Source of the DNA: DASUPK01 sp035265665
Lineage (GTDB): Bacteria > Actinomycetota > Thermoleophilia > Solirubrobacterales > 70-9
DNA: 28,689 bases
Assembly (NCBI GenBank): GCA_035265665.1
Contig: DATFOK010000044.1
Span: forward strand, 1-28,689
Direction: 5' to 3'
Shown here: piece by piece, positions 16,177 to 23,206 of the stretch
Numbering within the stretch: the first letter of the stretch is position 1
Layout: every line of letters starts with the position of its first letter
Notes under the pieces: model-generated
What the model saw: the letters and a program-made list of their open reading frames with translations, nothing else
The model's database searches: none
What the model was told of the DNA's origin: nothing
Made by a program: the position numbers and the translations under genes

Positions 16177-16374
16177 CTACGGCGTCCCCCAGAGCGCATT
16201 CCGGATCGAATCGTTGAGCACGTGGGCGCCTCCCGACACGCCGAGGTTTCCGGACTTGCGCCAATAGATCGAGAATGCGATTCCCATGGGGAGCATCCCG
16301 ACGATGAGGTTGTCCACCTCGTCCCAGCCGAAGAGCGGCGCATGCCACAGGCACCACAGCAGTCGATCCCCCCA
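16177..16374 (-). pseudogene. Remnant of a CPBP (CAAX-type) membrane protease gene
   Basis: This is 65 codons of protein-like sequence with a natural stop but no start. In frame it is immediately preceded by TAG and, 33 bases further upstream, by a second TAG. It reads LLWCLWHAPLFGWDEVDN, then a hydrophobic helix, then IYWRKSGNLGVSGGAHVLND. WCLWHAP and GAHVLN resemble the second and third conserved His motifs (FxxxH and HxxxN) of CPBP intramembrane proteases. The first motif (EExxxR) and the N-terminal helices are absent, and only about 80 bases separate the fragment from menA. It looks like the 3' end left by a deletion. It fills most of the 323-base gap between menC and menA; I see nothing else there apart from the menC promoter. 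Confidence 0.6.
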
Positions 16375-16457
16375 CTAGAGGTCGCCTCCGTGGCCTCCAT
16401 CGGCGCGGCAGTTCTAGTCAGAGCTGCGGCGCGTCTTCAAGGCCCGTGGACGAGCGT

Positions 16458-17345
16458 CTATGCAGCGGCCAGTAGGCCTGCCGAGAGCGCCAGGCTGAAG
16501 GCGCCGAGCAGCGCCCCGGTCTGCGCAAGCGCCTTGTTGAGCGAGGGCCCGTCGGTCCGCTTGGCGACCGCCTGCGATGGCGCGCGGGAGAGCAGCACCC
16601 ACACCACCGCAACCAGAAGCCCGCTCCACCACGGGGCGTCCGTGGCGATCAGCGCCCCCCAGCCGACGAAGAACCCCACCAGGAGGAGGCCGATGAAGAC
16701 CGCCCGCGTCGGCTTGCGGCCGACTCTCACCGCCAGGGTGCGCTTGCCGGCGCGGCGGTCCGTGTCCATGTCCCGAATGTTGTTGACGACGAGAATCGCT
16801 GTCGCGAGACAACCGATTGAGACCGAGAGGGCGAAGGGCAGCCAGTCGAGCCGCTCGAGCTGCACGTAGTACGAGCCGTTCACGGCTACGAGGCCGAAGA
16901 AGAGGAAGACGAAGAGCTCTCCGAGGCCCGCGTAGCCGTAGGGCCGCGGCCCACCCGTGTACAGCACACCGGCGGCGATCGACGCGGCGCCCACGGCGAT
17001 GATCACCCAGCCCGCCACGGTGGCGAGGTAGATGCCCGCCGCGACCGCGATCCCGAAGGCGAGCCAGGTCGCGATCAGCACGCTGCGCGGCGCGACCAGG
17101 CCCGCCGCGGTCACCCGTACAGGTCCGAGCCGAGCGACGGTGTCGGCCCCTCGCTTGGCGTCCGAGTAGTCGTTCGCCAAGTTGGTCCCGATCTGAATGA
17201 AGATGCTCCCGATCAGGGCCGCGATGAAGGCCCCGACCCGGGGCAACTCTTCCACCTCCTCGATCGCGGCCGCGGTCCCCACGAGCACCGGTGCGATCGC
17301 CGCCGGCAGCGTCCGGGGACGCGCGGCCATCAGCCAGATCCGCAC
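16458..17345 (-). CDS. menA: 1,4-Dihydroxy-2-naphthoate polyprenyltransferase
   Basis: This integral membrane UbiA-family prenyltransferase attaches the isoprenoid tail to DHNA, giving demethylmenaquinone. The 295-residue protein has about eight or nine helices and both aspartate-rich motifs: NDYSD (near residue 58, in TNLANDYSDAKRGAD) and NNIRDMDTDRRAGKRT (near residue 187), which bind Mg-diphosphate. The N-terminal WLMAARPRTLPAAIAPVLVG is typical of MenA. The start is GTG 17345, two bases after the menB stop, so it is translated from the menB transcript. A short gap and the protease remnant follow it. Confidence 0.94.
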   Translation of the reverse strand: MRIWLMAARPRTLPAAIAPVLVGTAAAIEEVEELPRVGAFIAALIGSIFIQIGTNLANDYSDAKRGADTVARLGPVRVTAAGLVAPRSVLIATWLAFGIAVAAGIYLATVAGWVIIAVGAASIAAGVLYTGGPRPYGYAGLGELFVFLFFGLVAVNGSYYVQLERLDWLPFALSVSIGCLATAILVVNNIRDMDTDRRAGKRTLAVRVGRKPTRAVFIGLLLVGFFVGWGALIATDAPWWSGLLVAVVWVLLSRAPSQAVAKRTDGPSLNKALAQTGALLGAFSLALSAGLLAAA

Positions 17346-17347
17346 CG

Positions 17348-18226
17348 CTAGGGCCTCTTCGGGTACTTGGAGAAGTCCGGCCTGCGTCCCTGCTGGTAGG
17401 CGTTGCGGCCCTCCTGGCCCTCCTCCGTCATGTAGAAGAGCAGCGTCGCGTCATGGGAGAGCTGCTGGATTCCGGCAAGCCCGTCCTCGGTCGCGTTGAA
17501 GCTCGCCTTGAGCAGGCGCAGCGAGAGGGGGGACAGCGCCGCCATCTCCCGGCACCAGGCGACGGTCTCGCGCTCGAGGTCCGCGAGCGGGACGACGGTG
17601 TTGACCAGCCCCATGTCGAGCGCCTCCTGCGCCTCGTAGAGGCGCGAGAGAAACCAGACCTCCTTCGCCTTCTTCACCCCGACGTTGCGGGCGAGCAGGG
17701 AGGACCCGAAGCCGCCGTCGAAGCTGCCCACGCGCGGCCCTGTCTGGCCGAAGACGGCGTTGTCGGCGGCGATCGTCAGGTCGCAGACGAGGTGAAGGAT
17801 GTGTCCGCCCCCCACGGCGTAGCCGGCCACCATCGCGACCACCGGCTTGGGCAGCCGGCGGATCTGGACGTGTAGATCGCCGACGTCGAGCCGGCCCACG
17901 CCCTTCTGAGCGACCTCGTCCTCGCCCATGTACCCGTCGTCACCGCGGATCCGCTGGTCGCCGCCCGAGCAGAAGGCCTCGTCGCCGGCGCCAGTGAAGA
18001 TGACGGTCGCGACGTCGATGTCGTCGCGGGCCCGGGCGAACGCGTCCCGCAGCTCGGCCAGGGTCGGGGGGCGGAAGGCGTTGTGGACCTCCGGCCGGTT
18101 GATCGTGATCTTGGCGATCTGATCGCCGCGCTCGTAGATCACGTCCTCGTAATCGCCCTCGGCGCGCCACTCGATCGGCGCGTAGAGCTGGTCCTCGGGC
18201 GGTGCGTCCTTGTGGCGTCGCGGCAC
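17348..18226 (-). CDS. menB: 1,4-Dihydroxy-2-naphthoyl-CoA synthase
   Basis: This crotonase-fold enzyme cyclises o-succinylbenzoyl-CoA to DHNA-CoA. The 292 residues contain ITINRPEVHNAFRP, the oxyanion segment FCSGGDQRIRG, VAGYAVGGGHILHLVCDL, and QTGPRVGSFDGGFGSSLLAR with the catalytic Asp. The tail DFSKYPKRP is the usual MenB C-terminus. The Gly in QTGP is the residue I associate with bicarbonate-dependent (type I) MenB rather than the Asp of the mycobacterial type; that subtype call is moderate. The start is GTG 18226 with TATCGT exactly 6 bases upstream. It is divergent from menE with a 42-base gap and precedes menA by 2 bases. Confidence 0.96.
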   Translation of the reverse strand: MPRRHKDAPPEDQLYAPIEWRAEGDYEDVIYERGDQIAKITINRPEVHNAFRPPTLAELRDAFARARDDIDVATVIFTGAGDEAFCSGGDQRIRGDDGYMGEDEVAQKGVGRLDVGDLHVQIRRLPKPVVAMVAGYAVGGGHILHLVCDLTIAADNAVFGQTGPRVGSFDGGFGSSLLARNVGVKKAKEVWFLSRLYEAQEALDMGLVNTVVPLADLERETVAWCREMAALSPLSLRLLKASFNATEDGLAGIQQLSHDATLLFYMTEEGQEGRNAYQQGRRPDFSKYPKRP

Positions 18227-18232
18227 GCGGCA

Positions 18233-18238
18233 ACGATA
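18233..18238 (-). promoter_or_regulatory. -10 box TATCGT for menB-menA
   Basis: TATCGT on the minus strand lies 6 bases before GTG 18226. Exactly 17 bases separate it from the menE -10 box on the other strand, so each -10 occupies the expected -35 position of the opposite promoter. Confidence 0.55.
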
Positions 18239-18255
18239 GCCCCGCGCTTATTTCT

Positions 18256-18261
18256 TAGGCT
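18256..18261 (+). promoter_or_regulatory. -10 box TAGGCT for menE
   Basis: TAGGCT lies 7 bases before GTG 18269 in the 42-base menB/menE gap, facing away from the menB box. Confidence 0.5.
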
Positions 18262-18268
18262 TCCGGAC

Positions 18269-19609
18269 GTGAAGCTCGACGACTGGCTCGCGCAGCGGGC
18301 GCACAGTTGCCCCGAGCGGTCCGCGCTGGTCACGGAAGCCTCCAGCGTGACCTATGCGGAGCTGGAGGCAGAGGCGACCTGGGTCGCTCGCCGCCTCGCG
18401 GCATTCGGGGTGAGGAGGGACGCGGTCGCGGCTCTGACAATGCACCCGCGCCGGGAGGAGGTCGTATTGCTCCACGCGCTGATGAAGCTCGGTGCCGTGG
18501 CGCTGCCGCTCAGCCCGCGCCTCACCGAGGCCGAACGGGCCGGCGTCCTGGCTGCGGAGCGGCCGGCCGTTGACCTGAACGACGCGGCGGAGCTCACCCA
18601 GACCGAGGCCGACCTGCCACTGCTCGGCGAGCACGACATGGAGGATCTCCAGTGCCGGATCCTGACCAGCGGCACCTCCGGCGAGCCGCGGCCGGTCGGG
18701 CTCACCTACGGAAACTTCCTGTTCAGCGCGGTCGGATCCGCCTTCAACATCGGCGTTGACCCCTCCGACCGCTGGCTCTGCTGCCTGCCGCTCAGCCACG
18801 TCGCCGGCCTCTCCATCATCCTCCGCTCCGTCATCTACGGGACCACCGCGGTTCTCCTCGACGGCTTCGACACCGAGCAGGTGGCGAGCACTCTCGTCTC
18901 CGGGGATATCTCGGTGCTCTCGCTCGTGCCGACGCAGCTGATCCGCCTGCTCGAGGCGGACGCCGACCTCTCCGCCCCGCGGGCGATCCTGATCGGCGGG
19001 GGGCCGGTTCCCGCCGAAGCCCTCCGCGAGGCACTCCGCCGGGGGGCGACCGTGGTGCAGACCTATGGCATGACCGAGACCTGTTCGCAGGTCACGACGC
19101 TGGCGCCGGAGGACGCGGAGCGCAAGATCGGCTCGGCGGGGCGGCCGCTGCTCACCAGCCACATCCGTATTGAGGCGGGGGAGATCCTGGTCCAGGGGCC
19201 GACCGTCGCCCCGGGCTGCTACGAGGCGGACGGCTGGCTCCACACCGGCGATCTCGGACATATCGACGAGGAGGGCTTCCTCCGCGTCACCGGCCGCCGG
19301 GGTGAGGTGATCGTCACGGGCGGGGAGAACGTGATGCCCGCGGAGGTCGAGGCGGTGCTGGTCTCGCACCCCGCCGTGGCGGACGCGGCCGTGGTCGGCC
19401 GGCCCGACCCCGAATGGCAGGAGACCGTCTGTGCGCTGGTGGTCGTCCACGAAGGGGCCGAGGCGACGGATGAGGAGCTGCGCACCCATTGCTCCGCCTC
19501 GCTGGCGCCCTACAAGGTGCCGAAGCGGGTGGACTTCGTCTCGAGCCTGCCAAGGACTCCCTCCGGCAAGCTGCTCCGCGGCGAGTTGCCCGAGCCCGCC
19601 GGCACCTGA
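18269..19609 (+). CDS. menE: o-Succinylbenzoate-CoA ligase
   Basis: This adenylate-forming enzyme activates o-succinylbenzoate with ATP and CoA before MenB. The 446 residues show the phosphate-binding loop LTSGTSGEPRPVGLTY (about residue 132), LPLSHVAGLS, YGMTETCSQ, HTGDLGHIDEEGFL, GRRGEVIVTGGENVMPAEVE, and the C-terminal catalytic lysine in RTPSGKLLRGE. The short length and truncated N-terminus are normal for MenE. GTG 18269 is selected because it follows a TAGGCT box and begins at KLDDWLAQRA, the usual N-terminus; the frame is open far upstream, but that stretch lies inside menB on the other strand. ilvC begins 34 bases later with its own -10 candidate. Confidence 0.92.
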   Translation: MKLDDWLAQRAHSCPERSALVTEASSVTYAELEAEATWVARRLAAFGVRRDAVAALTMHPRREEVVLLHALMKLGAVALPLSPRLTEAERAGVLAAERPAVDLNDAAELTQTEADLPLLGEHDMEDLQCRILTSGTSGEPRPVGLTYGNFLFSAVGSAFNIGVDPSDRWLCCLPLSHVAGLSIILRSVIYGTTAVLLDGFDTEQVASTLVSGDISVLSLVPTQLIRLLEADADLSAPRAILIGGGPVPAEALREALRRGATVVQTYGMTETCSQVTTLAPEDAERKIGSAGRPLLTSHIRIEAGEILVQGPTVAPGCYEADGWLHTGDLGHIDEEGFLRVTGRRGEVIVTGGENVMPAEVEAVLVSHPAVADAAVVGRPDPEWQETVCALVVVHEGAEATDEELRTHCSASLAPYKVPKRVDFVSSLPRTPSGKLLRGELPEPAGT

Positions 19610-19627
19610 GCGCGAACCGGGCCTCTG

Positions 19628-19633
19628 TAGCAT
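19628..19633 (+). promoter_or_regulatory. -10 box TAGCAT for ilvC
   Basis: TAGCAT lies 10 bases before ATG 19644, in the 34-base gap after menE. ilvC may be read both from here and through menE. Confidence 0.4.
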
Positions 19634-19643
19634 CCGCCGCCTC

Positions 19644-20642
19644 ATGGCCGCCGACGACGTCCTCTACGACAAGGACGCGGACCTCTCTGCGCTCGAGGGG
19701 AAGACGATCGCGATCCTGGGATACGGCTCCCAGGGGCACGCGCACGCCCTCAATCTGAAGGAATCGGGCATGAACGTGGTGGTCGGGCTCCGCCCGGACT
19801 CCCCTAGCCGCGCCGACGCGGAGGCCGAGGGTCTCGAAGTGCTCGACGTCGCCGACGCTGCCAGCAGGGGCGACGTGGTGATGATCCTGCTGCCCGACGA
19901 GAAGCAGGCCCAGATCTGGCGGGAGGAGATCGCGGATGGAATCGCCGACGGCAACCTGCTGATGTTCGCCCACGGCTTCGCGATCCGCTTCGGGCAGATC
20001 GAGCCGCCGCCGGGCGTCGATGTGGGCATGGTCGCTCCGAAGGGCCCCGGGCACCTGGTCCGCCGCGAGTTCACAGAGGGCCAGGGGGTCCCCTGCCTGA
20101 TGGCGATCCACCAGGACGCGACCGGGAGCGCGCGCGAGCAGGTGCTCGCCTACGCGAGCGGCATCGGCGGAGGGCGCGCCGGGATCATCGAGACCACTTT
20201 CAAGGACGAGGCCGAGACCGACCTCTTCGGTGAGCAAGCGGTCCTCTGTGGAGGCGCCACCGAGCTCGTCCGCGCCGGCTTCGAGACGCTCGTCGAGGCC
20301 GGCTACGACCCCCGCCTTGCCTACTTCGAATGCCTCCACGAGCTCAAGCTGATCGTCGATCTGATGTACGAGCACGGCATCCAGGGGATGCGCCATTCAA
20401 TCTCGAACACGGCGGAGTACGGCGACATGACCCGGGGGCCGAAGGTGGTCACCGACGAGACGCGCCAGGCGATGAGGAAGATCCTCGCCGACATCCAGTC
20501 GGGCGAGTTCGCGAAGGAGTGGATCGCCGAGAACGAAGCCGGCCAGGAGAACTTCCAGCGCATGCGCGAGGAGGCCGCCGGCTCTCAGGTCGAACAGGTC
20601 GGCAAAGGCCTGCGCTCGATGATGCCCTGGATCGAGAAGTAG
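19644..20642 (+). CDS. ilvC: Ketol-acid reductoisomerase
   Basis: IlvC converts acetolactate to 2,3-dihydroxyisovalerate (and the isoleucine analogue) with Mg and NADPH. The 332-residue class I enzyme has the Rossmann motif GYGSQGHAHALNL at residues 26-38, GLRPDSPSRAD (Arg50, Ser53 and Ser55 suited to the NADPH phosphate), AHGFAIRFGQI, the metal-binding DEAETDLFGEQ, and FECLHELKLIVDLMYEHG in the knotted C-terminal domain. ATG 19644 is the family-like start. It is separated from ilvBN by about 8 kb of men genes. Its end is 14 bases from the convergent DUF4389 gene, and I see no clear terminator there. Confidence 0.96.
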   Translation: MAADDVLYDKDADLSALEGKTIAILGYGSQGHAHALNLKESGMNVVVGLRPDSPSRADAEAEGLEVLDVADAASRGDVVMILLPDEKQAQIWREEIADGIADGNLLMFAHGFAIRFGQIEPPPGVDVGMVAPKGPGHLVRREFTEGQGVPCLMAIHQDATGSAREQVLAYASGIGGGRAGIIETTFKDEAETDLFGEQAVLCGGATELVRAGFETLVEAGYDPRLAYFECLHELKLIVDLMYEHGIQGMRHSISNTAEYGDMTRGPKVVTDETRQAMRKILADIQSGEFAKEWIAENEAGQENFQRMREEAAGSQVEQVGKGLRSMMPWIEK

Positions 20643-20656
20643 CCGAGCGCGAGGCC

Positions 20657-21241
20657 TCAGGCGTTCGTCACCGGCTCCTGCTGCGAGATCGGGGGCAGGG
20701 TCTCGGTTACCAGCAGGAAGTACGCGGTGGCGCGCAGCTGGTAGGCGAGGCCCCAGCTGAGCACGTTGTGGGTGCCGGCTGCGTTGCGGCCGGTGAACAC
20801 GATGTGGAACCAGGCCGCCGCCGCCGCCAGCGGGTAGACCGTGCCGATCAGATACAGGATGAAATAGACCGGGAAGCCGAGAATGAACCGGAAGCCGGTC
20901 TTCCAGCGGTTGTAGCGCTCGAGTTGGGGGTCGATCGGGGCGCGGATCGGATACTCGGGCGCCTCCTCGAAGCCGAACGGAGGCCACTCGTCGGTCTGCA
21001 GATTGAAGAAGGCGTTCACGCGGGCAAGGTTGCGCAGCACACCCGCGTTGAAGCTGTAGAGGCCCGCCGGGTAGCGGGCGGTGAAGACGATCGCGAACCA
21101 GGCCAGGAACGCGACGATGAAGGCGCCGAACACGTACACGCTGACCAGGATGAGCCAGGGGACGGCGAGGATGAGGCGGAAGCCGGTCTTCGACCGGCTC
21201 CGCCTCTCCACGTAATCAGCCTCGTACGAGACCGGGTACAG
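20657..21241 (-). CDS. DUF4389 membrane protein, second of a tandem pair
   Basis: This protein has two DUF4389-like halves, each a hydrophobic pair ending in a WF-x-IVFTG/A motif: AWFAIVFTARYPAGLYSF near residue 50 and AWFHIVFTGRNAAGTHNV near 145, separated by EWPPFGFEEAPEYPIRAPI. The function of the family is unknown. The first canonical start is GTG 21211, but the ten codons before it read LYPVSYEADY, matching MYPISYEAD at the start of the upstream paralogue. The codon aligned with that ATG is CTG 21241, which lies 2 bases after the paralogue's stop with GAGG 7 bases upstream. I therefore place the start at CTG 21241 (194 residues). Confidence 0.8.
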   Translation of the reverse strand: MYPVSYEADYVERRSRSKTGFRLILAVPWLILVSVYVFGAFIVAFLAWFAIVFTARYPAGLYSFNAGVLRNLARVNAFFNLQTDEWPPFGFEEAPEYPIRAPIDPQLERYNRWKTGFRFILGFPVYFILYLIGTVYPLAAAAAWFHIVFTGRNAAGTHNVLSWGLAYQLRATAYFLLVTETLPPISQQEPVTNA

Positions 21242-21243
21242 CT

Positions 21244-21903
21244 CTATGCCTCGGGCGGGGGGCTCGGCGGCGGGCTCTCGGGCGTCCGGGTGGCGGCCTC
21301 GCTCGAGATCTGACCGGCCGGCGCCGCCCCGGTCTCCTCGTATGAGAAGGGCGGGTAGTCCTCGGTGAGCAGCAGGAAGTATCCGCCGCCCCGCGTGAGG
21401 TAGGCGGACGCCGAGCGGATCGGATCGAAGAGGCCCTCCGGCAGCTTACCCGTGAACAGGATCGCGAACCAGGCAATGAACGCGCAGACCCCGAGGATGA
21501 TCGCCTGAACGATCGCGAGCAGGTAGACCGGGATCCCGACGATGAAGCGGAAGCCGGTCTTCAGGCGGCTGTACTGGTCGAGCGGGGGAGCGACACCGAC
21601 CCGAACTGGATAGTCCGGCGCCTCGTCACCGCCGAAAGGCGGCCACGCGTCGGTGAGCAGGTACTCGAACCCGTTCACCCTGCTGATCATCCGCAGGTAG
21701 CCCGCGTTGAAGTTGTAGAGGCCTTCCGGGTACTTGCCCGTGAAGACGATCGCGAACCAGGCGATCACGGCCGCGATCTGTGCGACGAAGCCGTAGATGG
21801 CGGCGACGATCAGCCATGGAATTGCGACGATGTAGCGGAAGAAAGTGGTCAGGCGGTTCCGGCCTTCGAGCGCGGGATCCGCCTCGTAGCTGATTGGGTA
21901 CAT
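21244..21903 (-). CDS. DUF4389 membrane protein, first of a tandem pair
   Basis: This 219-residue protein has two DUF4389-like halves: IVAIPWLIVAAIYGF then AWFAIVFTGKYPEGLYNF, and IVGIPVYLLAIVQAI then AWFAILFTGKLPEGLFD. It ends in a proline-rich tail (PESPPPSPPPEA) after the EDYPPFSYEE segment. The repeated FTGK-P-EGL motif after each helix pair suggests an ancient internal duplication. ATG 21903 has GGGAG five bases upstream; GTG 21909 would add two residues. Unlike most first genes here, it has a recognisable ribosome binding site and a leader. No function is known for the family; it lies in the inner membrane. Confidence 0.82.
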   Translation of the reverse strand: MYPISYEADPALEGRNRLTTFFRYIVAIPWLIVAAIYGFVAQIAAVIAWFAIVFTGKYPEGLYNFNAGYLRMISRVNGFEYLLTDAWPPFGGDEAPDYPVRVGVAPPLDQYSRLKTGFRFIVGIPVYLLAIVQAIILGVCAFIAWFAILFTGKLPEGLFDPIRSASAYLTRGGGYFLLLTEDYPPFSYEETGAAPAGQISSEAATRTPESPPPSPPPEA

Positions 21904-21975
21904 ACTCACTCCCAGGTCGAGGTCTTGGGGACTGCGCCCCCCCCGGGCGATCCGGCCCCAAACGGACGCGCGGCC

Positions 21976-21981
21976 ACCCTA
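21976..21981 (-). promoter_or_regulatory. Possible -10 box TAGGGT for the DUF4389 pair
   Basis: TAGGGT on the minus strand is 72 bases upstream of ATG 21903 and would give a leader of about 65 bases. That leader contains a run of eight G (21937-21944, C on the plus strand). Confidence 0.3.
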
Positions 21982-22041
21982 CTTCACGGAGCGGCGGCCA
22001 GTCCAGGCTCTGGCCAAATAACGCCCACCTCGGGCGACGTT

Positions 22042-22047
22042 TAGCCT
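22042..22047 (+). promoter_or_regulatory. -10 box TAGCCT for serC-serA
   Basis: TAGCCT lies 19 bases before ATG 22067, predicting a leader of about 13 bases with only a weak GGA as ribosome binding site. Confidence 0.35.
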
Positions 22048-22066
22048 TGCGGCTCGCTTTGGATCG

Positions 22067-23206
22067 ATGCAACGGACGATGGTTGAAATCCCCGCTGCCC
22101 TGAAGCCGGCCGACGGCCGGTTCGGTTGCGGGCCCTCGAAGGTCAGGCCCGCGGCTCTCGCCAAGCTGGCCACGCAGAACGACCTGATGGGCACCTCGCA
22201 CCGCCAGCAACCGGTCAGGGATCTCGTCGCCCGCGTTCGGTCGGGACTTCACCAGCTCTTCGACGCGCCCGACGCGTACGAGGTCGCGCTCGGCAACGGT
22301 GGCACCACGGCCTTCTGGGACGCGGCCGCGGCCTGGCTGGTCCGCGATCGAGCCATGCATCTCGCCTACGGCGAGTTCTCCTCGAAGTTCACCAAGGTGA
22401 CGACGGCCGCGCCGTTCCTCGCCGATCCGGTCGTGATCGAGGCCGAGCCGGGGGACGCGCCGGCTCCGGTCGCCAATCCCGACGCCGACGTGCTCGCCTG
22501 GGCGCACAACGAGACCTCGACCGGAGTGATGGTGCCGGTGGAGCGCCCCGAGGGCTCGGGCGACAGCCTGGTGGTGATCGACGCCACCTCCGGCGCCGGC
22601 GGCCTGCCGGTCGACGTCGGACAGGCCGACGCCTACTACTTCGCCCCCCAGAAGACCTTTGCCGCCGACGGCGGCCTCTGGCTCGCGCTGCTCAGCCCCG
22701 CCGCGATCGAGCGGATAGAACAGCTCGATGGGGCCGGCGATGGCCGCTGGCAGCCCGCCTTCCTCTCGCTCGCCCTCGCACTCGAGAACTCGCGCAAGGA
22801 GCAGACCTACAACACGCCGGCGCTGGCGACCCTGTTCCTGCTCGCCGATCAGATCGAGTGGCTGCTCGAGGGAGGCGGGCTCGAGTTCGGCGTCTCGCGG
22901 AGCCGCGCCTCATCGCAGCACCTCTACGGCTGGGCGGAGGGGTCCGAGGTGGCGACTCCATTCGTCGGTGATCCGGCGAAGCGCTCCCTGGTGGTCGGGA
23001 CGATCGACTTCGACGATTCGGTCGACGGCGCCGCGCTCGCCGCGGCCCTGCGGGCCAATGGCATCGTCGACACGGAGCCCTACCGCAAGCTCGGCCGCAA
23101 CCAGCTCCGCATCGGCATGTTCCCCGCGGTCGATCCCGCCGACGTCGAGGCGCTCACCGCCTGCATCGACTGGGTGCTGGAGAACGCGGACGACGTGAGG
23201 CGATGA
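22067..23206 (+). CDS. serC: Phosphoserine aminotransferase
   Basis: This PLP enzyme converts 3-phosphohydroxypyruvate and glutamate to phosphoserine. The 379-residue protein matches the actinobacterial SerC type, which differs from E. coli SerC: ALKPADGRFGCGPSKVRP at the N-terminus, LMGTSHRQQPV, LGNGGTTAFWDAA, WAHNETSTGV, VVIDATSGAGGLPVD, and the PLP lysine at about residue 196 in FAPQKTFAADGG. ATG 22067 is used; ATG 22079 is an alternative four codons later. Its stop overlaps the serA start by 4 bases (ATGA), so the two serine genes are translationally coupled. Confidence 0.94.
   Translation: MQRTMVEIPAALKPADGRFGCGPSKVRPAALAKLATQNDLMGTSHRQQPVRDLVARVRSGLHQLFDAPDAYEVALGNGGTTAFWDAAAAWLVRDRAMHLAYGEFSSKFTKVTTAAPFLADPVVIEAEPGDAPAPVANPDADVLAWAHNETSTGVMVPVERPEGSGDSLVVIDATSGAGGLPVDVGQADAYYFAPQKTFAADGGLWLALLSPAAIERIEQLDGAGDGRWQPAFLSLALALENSRKEQTYNTPALATLFLLADQIEWLLEGGGLEFGVSRSRASSQHLYGWAEGSEVATPFVGDPAKRSLVVGTIDFDDSVDGAALAAALRANGIVDTEPYRKLGRNQLRIGMFPAVDPADVEALTACIDWVLENADDVRR

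Noticed and set aside
16041..16400. Two overlapping minus-strand frames (to 16400 and 16375) in the menA-menC gap
   Set aside because: Their translations are Arg/Ser-rich and not protein-like; the third frame of the same stretch carries the CPBP-like fragment.
15121..16869. 582-codon plus-strand frame across menC and into menA
   Set aside because: Runs antisense through real genes and the protease remnant, low-complexity composition, no family signature.
18083..18268. Upstream extension of menE
   Set aside because: The frame is open but lies inside menB on the other strand, and the MenE N-terminus begins at GTG 18269.
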